This document shows positions 10,274 through 20,300 of a stretch of DNA of 64,000 bases, piece after piece. The stretch is from positions 2,294,001 through 2,358,000 of the forward strand of contig NZ_JANADK010000001.1 in assembly GCF_024199795.1 (NCBI RefSeq). The letters run 5' to 3'. How positions within the stretch are numbered: position 1 is the stretch's first letter; each line of letters opens with the position of its first letter. Source of the DNA: Bradyrhizobium sp. CCGB01 (lineage in GTDB: Bacteria > Pseudomonadota > Alphaproteobacteria > Rhizobiales > Xanthobacteraceae). Position numbers and translations under genes: made by a program. The notes below the pieces were generated by a model, which ran no database searches, was not told where the DNA came from, and worked only from the letters and a program-made list of their open reading frames with translations.

Positions 10274-10368
10274 TGTATACATTAGATCACATATAGGTAT
10301 TATAATACACGTCTTTCGACCTTGAACGATTCTATCCCGCTGCTATTGTATACATAACGCATACATAA
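10274..10368. promoter_or_regulatory. Repeated TGTATACA palindromes and promoter ahead of the Rieske oxygenase gene
   Basis: An AT-rich stretch in otherwise GC-rich DNA. The perfect 8-base palindrome TGTATACA occurs at 10274-10281 and again at 10347-10354, with a degenerate direct repeat GCATACATAA at 10359-10368 beside GTATACATAA at 10348-10357. A TATAAT hexamer lies at 10301-10306. GT and AC dyads of this kind fit the operator pattern known for the FadR subfamily of GntR regulators, and such a regulator is encoded downstream at 11442. The assignment to that regulator is inference. Confidence 0.6.
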
Positions 10369-10385
10369 GCCTTGGGAGATCGCCG

Positions 10386-11435
10386 GTGACAAAACCCTTC
10401 CCGATGAACGCCTGGTACGCCGCCGCCTGGGACGCTGACGTCAAGCCGGCGCTCTTGCCGCGGACGATCTGTGGCAAGCATGTCGTGATGTACCGCAAGG
10501 CCGATGGCTCGGTGGCCGCGCTGGAGGATGCCTGCTGGCACCGCCTGGTGCCGCTGTCCAAGGGCCGGCTCGAAGGCGACACCGTCGTCTGCGGCTATCA
10601 CGGCCTGAAGTACAATTCGCAGGGACGCTGCACCTTCATGCCCTCGCAGGAGACCATCAATCCGTCGGCCTGCGTGCGCGCCTATCCCGTGGTCGAACGT
10701 CATCGCTACATCTGGCTCTGGATGGGCGACCCTGCGCTCGCCGATCCCGCGCTCGTCCCTGACATGCACTGGAATCACGATCCGGCCTGGGCCGGCGATG
10801 GCAAGACCATCCACGTCAATTGCGACTACCGCCTCGTGCTCGACAATCTCATGGACCTCACCCACGAAACCTTCGTGCACGGCTCCTCGATCGGGAACGA
10901 CGCGGTCGCCGAAGCGCCGTTCGACGTCACCCATGGCGAGAAGACGGTGACGGTGACGCGCTGGATGCGCGGCATCGAGGCGCCGCCGTTCTGGGCCAAG
11001 CAACTCGGCAAGCCCGGCCTCGTCGACCGCTGGCAGATCATCCGGTTCGAAGCGCCGTGCACCATCGCGATCGACGTCGGCGTGGCGCCGACAGGCACCG
11101 GCGCGCCGGAAGGCGACCGCTCGCAGGGCGTCAACGGCTTCGTGCTCAACACCATCACGCCGGAGACCGAGAAGACCTGCCACTATTTCTGGGCCTTCGT
11201 GCGCAACTATCAGCTCGGCGAGCAGCGCATCACCACCGAGATCCGCGAGGGTGTCTCCGGCATCTTCCACGAGGACGAGCTGATCCTCGAAGCGCAGCAG
11301 CGTGCGATGGACGAGAACCCCGATCGCATCTTCTACAATCTCAACATCGACGCCGGCGCGATGTGGACGCGCAAGCTGATCGACAGGATGGTGGCGAAGG
11401 AAAACCCGCCGCAGCACCTCCAGGCTGCGGAGTAA
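10386..11435 (+). CDS. vanA: Rieske non-heme iron oxygenase, vanillate O-demethylase oxygenase-like
   Basis: 349 residues. The Rieske [2Fe-2S] motif is CWHRLVPL then CGYHGLKYN (Cys-x-His, Cys-x2-His), and the mononuclear iron site is in DNLMDLTHETFVHG. N-terminal NAWYAAAWD and the overall length match VanA-type aromatic-ether demethylases. The partner reductase (12204) lies in the same operon, so the pair should remove methyl groups from vanillate or a similar methoxy-aromatic compound, using NAD(P)H and oxygen. The start is GTG at 10386; an ATG at 10404 is possible. The substrate is inferred from family resemblance only; related enzymes act on dicamba, toluene-sulfonate and other aromatics. 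Confidence 0.85.
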   Translation: MTKPFPMNAWYAAAWDADVKPALLPRTICGKHVVMYRKADGSVAALEDACWHRLVPLSKGRLEGDTVVCGYHGLKYNSQGRCTFMPSQETINPSACVRAYPVVERHRYIWLWMGDPALADPALVPDMHWNHDPAWAGDGKTIHVNCDYRLVLDNLMDLTHETFVHGSSIGNDAVAEAPFDVTHGEKTVTVTRWMRGIEAPPFWAKQLGKPGLVDRWQIIRFEAPCTIAIDVGVAPTGTGAPEGDRSQGVNGFVLNTITPETEKTCHYFWAFVRNYQLGEQRITTEIREGVSGIFHEDELILEAQQRAMDENPDRIFYNLNIDAGAMWTRKLIDRMVAKENPPQHLQAAE

Positions 11436-11441
11436 GCTGAT

Positions 11442-12194
11442 ATGGCCGAACGCGAGGTCGACCGCTCCGTCTCGCAGACCGTGAAGGCGCAGCTCGCGTT
11501 GCGCGACCAGCTCCTGTCGGGGGCGTTGCGCCCGGGTGAGCGCATCTCCGAGCTGCAGGCGGTGGAAACCACCGGCGCCTCGCGCACGCCGGTGCGCATG
11601 GCGCTGGTGCGGCTGGAGGAGGAGGGCCTGCTGGAGGCGATCCCCTCCGGCGGCTTCATGGTGAAGGCATTTTCCGAGCGCGACATTTCCGATTCCATCG
11701 AGCTGCGCGGCACGCTGGAGGGGCTGGCCGCCCGGTTCGCCGCCGAGCGCGGCGTCTCCGCGCGCGAGCTCGAGCCATTGAAGGAATGCCTTGCCGCGAT
11801 CGACGAGCTGCTGCGCCAGGTGCCGATCTCGATCGAGGCCTTCTCGTCCTATGTCACGCTGAACGCGCGCTTCCACGCGCTTCTGACGGAATTGTCGCGC
11901 AGCCCGCCTTTGATACGGCAGATCGATCGTGCCTCGGCGCTGCCGTTCGCCTCGCCAAGCGGTTTTGTGATGGCGCAGTCGGCATTGCCCGAGGCACAGC
12001 AGATCCTGATCATCGGCCAGGAGCATCATCGCGTCGTGATCGACGCGATCGAGAATCGCGAAGGCGCCCGCGCCGAAGCGGTGATGCGCGAGCACGCGCG
12101 GCTCGCAGTGCGCAATTTGCGGCTCGCGCTGCGCAACCGGACCCATCTCGACCTCTTGCCGGCGCTCGCGCTGATCAAGACCGCAACCGACTAG
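11442..12194 (+). CDS. GntR-family regulator with FCD domain
   Basis: 250 residues: N-terminal winged helix (LRPGERISELQAVETTG and SRTPVRMALVRLEEEGLL, about residues 25-65) and a C-terminal helical FCD ligand domain (SIELRGTLEGLAARFAAERG onward). It sits between the oxygenase and reductase genes, seven bases after the former and ten before the latter, so all three are probably cotranscribed. The likely role is control of this operon in response to the aromatic substrate or product, through the TGTATACA sites upstream of 10386. Having the regulator inside the operon would give autoregulation. Confidence 0.9.
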   Translation: MAEREVDRSVSQTVKAQLALRDQLLSGALRPGERISELQAVETTGASRTPVRMALVRLEEEGLLEAIPSGGFMVKAFSERDISDSIELRGTLEGLAARFAAERGVSARELEPLKECLAAIDELLRQVPISIEAFSSYVTLNARFHALLTELSRSPPLIRQIDRASALPFASPSGFVMAQSALPEAQQILIIGQEHHRVVIDAIENREGARAEAVMREHARLAVRNLRLALRNRTHLDLLPALALIKTATD

Positions 12195-12203
12195 GGGAGT
12201 GCC

Positions 12204-13184
12204 ATGCGCTTCATCGAAACCTGGATACCGGCGACGCTCGTCTCGACGCGCGATCTCGCGCCGGGCATCCGCGAATTCCTGATCCTGCCGGATCAGTTCG
12301 ACGGCGCCGCCTATCCGGTCGGCAGCCACATCAATGTCAGCGTGACCATCGACGGCCTGCCGGAGACGCGGTCCTATTCGCTGGTCGGCGAGGTAGCCCC
12401 GCGCGGCTTGCGGATCGTGGTGCGTCGCGCCGAGGATTCCCGCGGCGGCTCGCGCTACATGTGGCAGCTCAAGCCAGGCGCGCGGCTCGACATCACGCAG
12501 CCCGCCTCGCTGCTTGCGGTGGATTGGGCGCGTGAAAACTATTGCCTGATCGCCGGCGGTATTGGCATCACGCCGATCCTCGGTGCCGCACAGGCGCTGG
12601 CCCGCCGCGGCGCGAATGTGACGCTGCATTATGCGGTGCGCTCGCGCTCTGAGGCGGCCTATCTCGACGATCTCACGGATGCGCTCGGCGATCGCCTGGT
12701 CGTTCACGCCAGCGACGAAGGCGAGCGGCTCGATCTCGATGCGCTGTTCGCGTCATTGCCGCAAGGTGCACTGACGCTGTTCTGCGGCCCGATGCGGATG
12801 CTGGATGCCGCACGCCACGCCTGGATCGGCGCCGGCCATCCGCTTCCCGATCTCCGCTACGAGACTTTCGGCTCCAGCGGGACGCTGCCTACCGAAACGT
12901 TTCGCGTGCGCCTGAAGGATACCAATGTCGAGCTCGAAATCCCGCGCGAGCGCTCGATGCTGGATGTGCTCAATGCGAGCGGCCACGACGTGATGTACGA
13001 TTGCAAGCGCGGCGAATGCGGCCTGTGCGCCATCGACGTGGTCGAGGTCGACGGCGAGATCGACCATCGCGACGTCTTCTTCAGCGATCACCAGAAGCAG
13101 AGCAACCAGAAGATCTGCGCCTGCGTCTCGCGCGCCCGCGGTACCATCACCGTGGACACGTTGGTGCGGGCGGATGCGGTCTGA
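12204..13184 (+). CDS. vanB: Ferredoxin-type oxidoreductase, vanillate demethylase reductase-like (PDR/VanB)
   Basis: 326 residues in the order FMN-binding domain (RSYSLVGEV), NAD-binding domain (CLIAGGIGITPIL) and C-terminal plant-type [2Fe-2S] ferredoxin (CKRGECGLC and a later Cys in QKICACVSRA). This is the phthalate dioxygenase reductase layout. It passes electrons from NAD(P)H to the Rieske oxygenase encoded at 10386. ATG at 12204 follows a GGGGAG nine bases upstream. The electron partner is supported by operon placement. Confidence 0.9.
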   Translation: MRFIETWIPATLVSTRDLAPGIREFLILPDQFDGAAYPVGSHINVSVTIDGLPETRSYSLVGEVAPRGLRIVVRRAEDSRGGSRYMWQLKPGARLDITQPASLLAVDWARENYCLIAGGIGITPILGAAQALARRGANVTLHYAVRSRSEAAYLDDLTDALGDRLVVHASDEGERLDLDALFASLPQGALTLFCGPMRMLDAARHAWIGAGHPLPDLRYETFGSSGTLPTETFRVRLKDTNVELEIPRERSMLDVLNASGHDVMYDCKRGECGLCAIDVVEVDGEIDHRDVFFSDHQKQSNQKICACVSRARGTITVDTLVRADAV

Positions 13185-13357
13185 GAGGCGTGTACTCATG
13201 CGACAGGTCCGCCCGCGGGAGCGGTCAGATTCGGTTCGCCCTGGCGGGTCGGATAAGGGCCCACAACCGGACCAACGCGGAGGTTTGATCTAGATCAATG
13301 CTGCGACTCTTTAGCGAGGGTCGATCGGTAGGGGGGCTTGTTGCAATGGAGCAAGCC

Positions 13358-13729
13358 ATGACAAACCTAAAAGTTCTCGGCGCAATCGTGATTGCGGCAT
13401 CAGCCCTGTCCAGCTCTGGTGCACTGGCGCAGGCGGCCCTTTCCAATCCTGACTTATGCCAAGCTGAATTCGCGACCTGCACGGGTCTTGGAACCGGGAG
13501 CACCCCCACCGGCAACTATCGATATCGGCAATCAACTCCGCGAACGGCATATCGGCAGCCGGTGGCGCCGGCCGCTACCGTTGGCAACTGGGGCAATTCC
13601 TACGCCATGTCGTCCGGCGAGATGGGCTGGCACGGCAACTGGAATACGTATGCTGCCCGCAACGGCATCGTCTGCCGGCCCGGCACCTACTTCAAGGGTG
13701 CTGACGGTCTCCTGCATCTCTGCCAATAG
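13358..13729 (+). CDS. Small exported protein of unknown function
   Basis: 123 residues starting with a clear signal peptide (MTNLKVLGAIVIAASALSS, cleavage likely after ALAQA). The mature part holds four cysteines (DLCQAEFATC, IVCRPG and LCQ at the extreme end), suggesting two disulfides in the periplasm, and is rich in Gly, Tyr, Asn and Trp. I do not recognise the family. GGAG at 13348-13351 lies six bases before the ATG at 13358, which decides the start over upstream ATGs at 13298 and 13346. Confidence 0.7.
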   Translation: MTNLKVLGAIVIAASALSSSGALAQAALSNPDLCQAEFATCTGLGTGSTPTGNYRYRQSTPRTAYRQPVAPAATVGNWGNSYAMSSGEMGWHGNWNTYAARNGIVCRPGTYFKGADGLLHLCQ

Positions 13730-13944
13730 GCGATCCATGCCAACCCAGGCGGTTCGCCAACGCGCCGCCTGTTTCACGACGGACTGCGATTTTTTTCGAA
13801 GTTTGCAATCCATGTCGGGCATCACGACTGGGTGAGGGTGCGGCCTCCGGATCGAGAGTCCCCGCACCATCACCAGTGCTTCGATCCGCCGCCTCCACCC
13901 GGACTTCGCAGGCAGGGTCATGTGTGGACGCCGATGACGTGGAC

Positions 13945-14709
13945 TTAACCACCAATGGACTTCGCCAGGCTTTCCAGGTTCTGCGGCCGCACCTCAATCA
14001 AGCCGTGCCGCGGAGCATCGATGTCGGCGATCAGGAGGAAGGCAAAGGAGAAGATCAAAGGCAGGACGAACACCAGCCATGCCCCGCTTTTGGCGCTTCG
14101 CGATCGATAGCCCATTAGCGCGTTGGAGCATAACGCCATGACCGCCATGAGATACCACGCGGCGATGGGGATCCGGTTCCAGAATGCGGCCTGCGTATAG
14201 CCTTGCGAATTGATCACGTCGTTCATGCCGGCAAGTGCCAGCGCCTCGACCGGCGTTGGCTGAGCCGACGCCGACGTGCGGACCGCAGACCAGAGATCGG
14301 CCTGCAACTGGGCCGTCCGCTCGTCGATCCGATTGCGCTGATCATCGTCCTTGTTGAGATAGAACTCGATCCGTAGGCGGGTGTATTCCGCAAGAATCTT
14401 GCGAACGTTTGCGGCACTGGCGGATGGCAGCAAGTCGGCGCGCAACATTTCGGTTCCGATCGCGTTGGCTTCCGCCTCCTCGAAATGCTTGCGCTGGTCA
14501 TAGCGATTGATCGCCATGGAAAAACTGAAGCCGATGATCAGGCCGAGCAGCGTCAGGGTGGCCCCAAGGATGACATTGAGATGCTCGTTGTGTTCGTGGT
14601 CGGTGTCAGGATTGCGCCGGCGCAACCAGGAGCCCGCCACTGCGACGGCAGATAGCGCTACGAAAGAAACCGCGAACAACAAAAGAGGGTAGTGCGTCAG
14701 ATTTTCCAT
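13945..14709 (-). CDS. DUF4239 (bestrophin-like domain) membrane protein
   Basis: 254 residues. It has an N-terminal membrane helix (YPLLLFAVSFVALSAVAVAG), a short polar loop, a second helix with ILGATLTLLGLIIGFSFSMA, a central soluble helical region, and two C-terminal helices (WYLMAVMALCSNALM and WLVFVLPLIFSFAFLLIADI). The pattern LLGLIIGFSFSMA.NRYD.R is characteristic of the DUF4239/bestrophin-like proteins common in soil bacteria. An ion-channel role is suggested by that distant similarity but is not demonstrated. It stands alone between unrelated genes. Confidence 0.8.
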   Translation of the reverse strand: MENLTHYPLLLFAVSFVALSAVAVAGSWLRRRNPDTDHEHNEHLNVILGATLTLLGLIIGFSFSMAINRYDQRKHFEEAEANAIGTEMLRADLLPSASAANVRKILAEYTRLRIEFYLNKDDDQRNRIDERTAQLQADLWSAVRTSASAQPTPVEALALAGMNDVINSQGYTQAAFWNRIPIAAWYLMAVMALCSNALMGYRSRSAKSGAWLVFVLPLIFSFAFLLIADIDAPRHGLIEVRPQNLESLAKSIGG

Positions 14710-14758
14710 GGCCAGCCCGCCGTTGGGCCACCATCCTATTCCTAAATTGGAGGTTTCC

Positions 14759-16738
14759 CTACGCCGCCTGGATCGCCCGAAGCTTCTTCGGGTCGAGCAG
14801 CGCCAGAACGTCCTCGGCCGACACTGGCCGGCTGATCAGATAGCCCTGCACTTCGTCGCAACTGAACTGGCGCAGATATTCGAGCTGGTCGGTGGTCTCG
14901 ACGCCTTCGGCAACCACGCCGATGCGCAAATCGCGCGCCAGCGAGATCACCGACTTCACGATCGCGGCGCAGTCGGGCTGCACCAGCATGTCGCGGATGA
15001 AGGACTGGTCGATCTTGATGCGGCTGAACGGCAGCTTGCGCAAGTACGTGAGTGAGGAGAAGCCGGTGCCGAAATCGTCGAGCGCCACCGTGATGCCGAG
15101 CTCGAGCAGCGCGTTCAGGATTGACGCCGCGGAGCCGTATTTCGACAGCAGCATCGATTCCGTGATCTCGATCTCGAGCCGGTGCGGGGGGACCTTCGCG
15201 TCGGCGAGCGCCTGCACGATGATCTGCAAAATGCCGGTGTTGTGAAACTGCGCCGCGGAGAAGTTCACGGCGACCCGGATGTCCTCGGGCCAGTCCGACA
15301 ACGTCACGCAGGCCTGCCTGATCACCCATTCGCCGATCTCGTGGATCATCCCGGTCTCCTCGGCGATCGGGATGAATTCGCTCGGTGGCACCAGCCCGCG
15401 CCGGGGATGCTGCCAGCGCAGCAGCGCCTCGAAGCCGGTGATGCGGTTCTCGGCGAGATCGAGGAACGGCTGGAACACCAGGAACAGCTCATTGCGCGCG
15501 ATGGCGCGTTCGAGGTCCGCCTGCAGGGCCTTGCGGTCGCGTGACACCCGGTCGTCGCTGGCCTCGAAGAAGCAGACCGTGCCGGGACCCGCCTTCTTGG
15601 CGCGATAGAGCGCGGCGTCGGCGTTCTTCATGATGTCGAGCTGCGTGGTGCCGTCGCGCGGCGCCAGCACGATGCCGACGCTGGTTGCGCCGACGATCTG
15701 GCGGCCCTCGATCTGGAAGGCCTCGGTGAAGGCCGCGACGAAGCGTTCGGCGATCTCGAGCGCATCCTCCGGCCGCGCCAGATTGGCCATCACCAGCGCG
15801 AACTCGTCGCCGCCGATGCGCGCGACGTGCTCGGCCGCGCGCGTGCAGCGCTGCAGGCGGCTTGCGACCTGGACCAGGAATTCGTCGCCGGCGGGGTGGC
15901 CGAACTTGTCGTTGACCTCCTTGAAGCGGTCGAGGTCGAGCAGCAGCACCGCGAATTCCTCGCCTGATAGTGCCAGCCGCTTGAGCGCGGCCTCGAGCGT
16001 CTCGTTGAAGGCGAAGCGGTTGGGCAACAGCGTGAGGGGATCCTGGCGGACCGTGCGCTCCGCCTCGATCTGCCGGATCACGCGCCGCGCGAACGCGAAT
16101 GAATTGACGAACACCGCGCGCAGCAGCACGCTGCCGTAAACCACCACCAGGATGGCCATCAGCACATAGGCGGGATCGCCGTCGCGGCCGAGGCAGATGG
16201 CGATGCCGACGAAGATGGGGCTCGTGAAGGCGATGGCCGCAATCGGGATCGTGGCGAAGGCCAGCGCGCCGCCGGCCAGCATTCCCGAGCAAAGGCAGGT
16301 GATGACGAGCTGGCCGCCTGTTGCGGCATTGTCGAAGAAGGCAACCGGGACGATGCCCCAGGCTACGCCGAGCACGAAGGCGTTGCGCACCAGCCGGTGC
16401 ATCGCCCGGCGCGAGACGAATTGCGGTTTTGTGACGCGGCGCGAGGCGTGGGATTGTAGGCCGAACGCGATCGCGGCCCCGGCCACGATCACGGCCCAGG
16501 CCAGCGCAAACTTCCAGTCCGGCGAATGCCACAGCGCGATGGCGAGCACGGCCGCGTTGCAGGCGTTGGCCAGCATGATACCGACGGAATAGCCGAGCAC
16601 CAGTGACATCTGGTCGGCGCGGATATGTCCGGCGACGGCTTCGTCGGTTGCAGGACCGCCAAAGGCCGACAGATCGCCGGCGAACAGCCGGGCGACATAG
16701 CTGGTCGTTTGAGTCCGCATTCCAGGGCCTAGCAGCAT
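14759..16738 (-). CDS. Membrane GGDEF-EAL protein (cyclic di-GMP synthesis and/or breakdown)
   Basis: 659 residues with five or six N-terminal membrane helices (residues about 40-210), a GGDEF domain (signature RIGGDEFALV intact) and an EAL domain. EAL catalytic residues appear complete: FEALLRW, AVNFSAAQF, EIEITESML, ALDDFGTGFSSL, IKIDQSF and VVAEGVET. The inhibitory RxxD motif five residues before GGDEF reads RAAE, so product inhibition of the cyclase is probably lost. Both activities could be present, and the net direction cannot be told from sequence. ATG at 16720 is an alternative start. Confidence 0.93.
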   Translation of the reverse strand: MLLGPGMRTQTTSYVARLFAGDLSAFGGPATDEAVAGHIRADQMSLVLGYSVGIMLANACNAAVLAIALWHSPDWKFALAWAVIVAGAAIAFGLQSHASRRVTKPQFVSRRAMHRLVRNAFVLGVAWGIVPVAFFDNAATGGQLVITCLCSGMLAGGALAFATIPIAAIAFTSPIFVGIAICLGRDGDPAYVLMAILVVVYGSVLLRAVFVNSFAFARRVIRQIEAERTVRQDPLTLLPNRFAFNETLEAALKRLALSGEEFAVLLLDLDRFKEVNDKFGHPAGDEFLVQVASRLQRCTRAAEHVARIGGDEFALVMANLARPEDALEIAERFVAAFTEAFQIEGRQIVGATSVGIVLAPRDGTTQLDIMKNADAALYRAKKAGPGTVCFFEASDDRVSRDRKALQADLERAIARNELFLVFQPFLDLAENRITGFEALLRWQHPRRGLVPPSEFIPIAEETGMIHEIGEWVIRQACVTLSDWPEDIRVAVNFSAAQFHNTGILQIIVQALADAKVPPHRLEIEITESMLLSKYGSAASILNALLELGITVALDDFGTGFSSLTYLRKLPFSRIKIDQSFIRDMLVQPDCAAIVKSVISLARDLRIGVVAEGVETTDQLEYLRQFSCDEVQGYLISRPVSAEDVLALLDPKKLRAIQAA

Positions 16739-16946
16739 GGGCCGTTCTTGTTCGGCTCGATCGGGAGAATTCGCCGCAAACCTTTGACGAACTATGAATT
16801 ATCCCCGTTCACCACGCCCGCCGTGACCACTTCTGCGTGTTCGTGCGCAGTATCGATAACAAATCGATACAAATGCGGCGCCTCGCGTTACGGCTGTAAC
16901 GCGAGGAAACGCAGCGGCTGGAAGGGTGCTCGCCACTAACTCCGCT

Positions 16947-17048
16947 GTCATGCCCCGGCTTGACCGGGGCATCAAGTACGCCGCGGCCCATCGATTGAAT
17001 CACAGCCGCCTCGGCGTACTGGATCGCCCGGTCAAGCCGGGCGATGAC
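16947..17048. repeat. Dispersed palindromic repeat, family A, copy 2
   Basis: Same architecture as 10157-10260: GTCAT, a CCCCGG-CCGGGG hairpin, AAGTACGCCGCGGC, a central loop, CGGCGTACTGGAT, a GCCCGG-CCGGGC hairpin and ATGAC. The hairpin stems differ in sequence from copy 1 but stay self-complementary, a sign that structure is kept. It lies in the 578-base gap between the GGDEF-EAL gene (divergent) and the autotransporter. The remaining gap sequence (16739-16946 and 17049-17316) should hold the promoters of both genes; I see no gene there. Confidence 0.85.
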
Positions 17049-17316
17049 GGCGGTGTGCTGGGTTTGCGCAGTCACCATCCCGGCTGCTTCGAGTGGCAGC
17101 CGCTCTTCGCCAGCCTGCCGCCGCGCCAAATCTGTCGCGAATTCTCATCCCGCGCACGAATGTCGCTGCATCACAGCCTCGTGCGTCGAAATACGACGGC
17201 TGGTATCTGATTGCCACGCGGTGTTGCTCATTAGACATAGTGTGAACTTAAGGTTCCATTTACTCTATCTAGACGCGATTTTTGGAATTTTGGAATTGCC
17301 GGTGGTTGGAATGGGA

Positions 17317-20300
17317 ATGAAGCGTCTGCTGCTCGCGACCTCGGCATTGGCGAGCTGCCTGTTTTCAGCTTCGGCTCAGGCGCAGAGTGTGTGGCACGGC
17401 TTCGGCAACTCGACAGCCACCAGCGATTACAATCTCGACACGAACTGGTCCAATCCGCCGGCGGGCGCTCCGCCGATCAATGCCGGCCAGTCCGCTCAAT
17501 TCAACGGAGGGGGCAGTGCGACCATCACGGTCACTGCCGGCCCGATCACCCCGGATTCGTGGACGTTCGGAGCAAACGCCAGCAACTATGCCGTGTCGGG
17601 CTCCGACGTGAACTTCAACGGCGCCGGACCGAACCTCGTCAACAACGCCAATACCAATCAGAGCATCTCGATCAGCAACAACATGACGGGAGCGGGCATC
17701 TCACAGGCCGGCGCCAGCACGCTGACGCTGAGTGGGACCAACTCGTTCACGACGACGAGTGTCTCGGCCGGCACCTTCGTCAACAGCGGCACCCTGACGT
17801 CTGCCGTGTCCGTTACGAATATGAGCGCGACCTACGACAACACCGGCACGCAAAATGGCGGCCTCGCCAACAATGGCGTCACGCACAATTCGGGCACGCT
17901 GAACGGCGGTCTGACCAACTTTTTCGGCTACATCCAGACGGCCGGTTCAACCAATGGCGGGGTGACCAACATCGGCTCGATCGGTGCCCATGCCGGCGCG
18001 TTCAACGGCGCGATCGACAACAGCACCGGCGGCCTCTTCGAAATCTTCGGGACGGTCACCAGCGACAGCACGTTCACCAACAGCACCGCCTCGTCTGTCC
18101 TGTTTTTTTCCACCGGCTCGTACACCGTCGCAGGATTGATCACGAATTCGGGCACCGATCCGGGCGGAGGCATCGTGGTCAACGCGGGCACGACTCTCAA
18201 CGCCAATGGCGGCCTGACGAACAACGCCAGCGCGACGATCGTCAACAGCGGCGGTACCGTGACCGGCAACCTGAGCAACGCCGGCATCGTCACCAACAAC
18301 GGCGCCATGGGGCCGGTGACCAATACCGGGACGTTCAACAACAACAGCGGCGGTTCGATCACGACGCTGAGCAACAGCAGCGGCACCTTCACCAACGCGA
18401 GCGGCGCAACGGTCTCCGGCGCGGCGACGATCTCCGGCGGCACCGTGACGAACGCCGGCACGTTCTCCAGCACGCTCGGCCTGACCGGCGGCACGTTCAC
18501 CAACAACACCGGCGGCCAGGTCCAGGGTGCGACCACCAACAACGGTGGCACGGTGACCAACTACGCCACAATGGCCAGCGTGACCAACACCTCCGGCACG
18601 TTCAACAACTACAACGGCGGTACGATCACGACGCTGACCAACAACGGCGGTAGCACCATCAATGCGACCGGCGCTACGATCTCCGGCGCCGCGACCATGT
18701 CGGCGGGCAGCTTGGGGAACTACGGTACGATCGCCGGCACGCTCGACATGACGGGCGGCAGCCTTATCAACGGCGTTCACGGGCAGATTCAGGGCACCAC
18801 CACCAACAACGGCGGCACCGCAAGCAACTACGACACCATGGCGGGCGTGATCAACACGTCCGGAACGTTCACCAATTACTACAGCGGTTCGATCACGACC
18901 CTGAACAACAATGGTGGCACCTTCAACAACGACGGAACGATTTCGGGTGCCGTGACGATCTCGGCCGGCACGCTCACGAACTCCGGTAGCAGTGCCCATA
19001 TCCAGGGCGCGACCACGAACAACGGCGGCACCGTGATCAACAGCTTCGCCACGATGGCGGGCGTGACCAACACCTCCGGAACGTTCAACAACAACAACGG
19101 CGGCTCGATCACGACGCTGAACAACAATGGCGGCACCTTCGCGAACGCGAGCGGCGCCACGGTCTCCGGCGCGGCGACGATCTCGGCCGGCACCGTGACG
19201 AACGCGGGCACGTTCTCCAGCACGCTCGGCCTGACGGGCGGCACGTTCACCAACAACACCGGTGGTCAGGTCCAGGGCGCGACGACGAACAACGGCGGCA
19301 CGGTGAACAACAACGCCACCATGGCCGGCGTGACCAACACTGGAACGTTCAACAACAACAACAACGGCACGATCACGACGCTGGCCAACAATGGCGGCAT
19401 CTTCGGCAACGACACCACGGCGAAGGTCACCGGCGCTGCGACCGTGTCTTCAGGCACCGTGCAAAATGTCGGTACGTTCATGAGCACGTTCGGACTGACG
19501 GGCGGTACACTCAACAACTTCGGTAGCGGCCAGGTCCAGGGCGCGACCACGAACAACGGCGGCACGGTGAACAACGACGGCACGATGGCCGGCGTGACCA
19601 ACACCTCCGGAACGTTCAACAACAACGGCACCGGCTCGATCACGACGCTGAACAACAACGGCGGCACCTTCAACAACGTCGCCACGATCAGCGGAGCGGC
19701 GACGATCTCCGGCGGCACGGTGTTCGTGACCGGCAGCGGCACCATCGGCGGTGCGGTGAGCCTTACCAACGCGGCGGGAACGCTCGACATCTCCGGCGTC
19801 ACCACCGGGCTTTCGATTACTGATTTCTCGGGCGTCAGCGGCAGCACCGTGAAGCTCGGTGCCAAGAATTTGACGATCGCGGGTGGCACGCAGGTCTTTG
19901 CCGGCGCGATCCAGGGCAGCGGCAATCTGATGATTTCCAGCGGCGTCTCAGAGGCGCTGACGGGCATCAGCAGCTACACCGGAACGACCACAATCAACGC
20001 TGGCGTGCTCAGGGTCGATGGCTCGATTGCCAGCTCGTCGATGACGACAGTGAACAACGGCTCACTCCTGGGCGTCGGCACCGTCGGGAATCTCACCGTC
20101 AACGGTGGCCTCTTCACGCCTGGCGGAGGTGTGGTCGGCGGGTCGATGACCGTCTCCGGAAGCCTTGTCTTGGATGCGGCTTCGACCTACCTCGTGGAGG
20201 TGACCCCGGCGACGTCCACCTCCGGCATCGTCAGCGGCAATGCAAACCTCGGCGGCGCAACCCTGGGCGCGAACTTTGCGGTCGGCAGCTACGTCGCGAA

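Noticed and set aside
10332..12707. 791-residue minus-strand frame opposite the oxygenase operon
   Set aside because: Its sequence is His/Arg/Asp-rich low-complexity typical of an antisense shadow; the plus-strand genes carry all the motifs.
16809..17129. Minus-strand 106-residue frame over the repeat at 16947
   Set aside because: It runs through repeat family A, which gives the typical spurious APVKPGHD-like peptide seen wherever this repeat is translated.
18262..19710. Assembly artefact in the tandem repeats
   Set aside because: The units differ at many positions and keep one reading frame throughout, so they are real, although unit number should be confirmed with long reads.
17928..19967. 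Val/Pro/Leu-rich minus-strand frames opposite the autotransporter repeats
   Set aside because: They only reflect the reverse complement of the Asn/Gly/Thr repeats, and no ribosome site or family feature is present.
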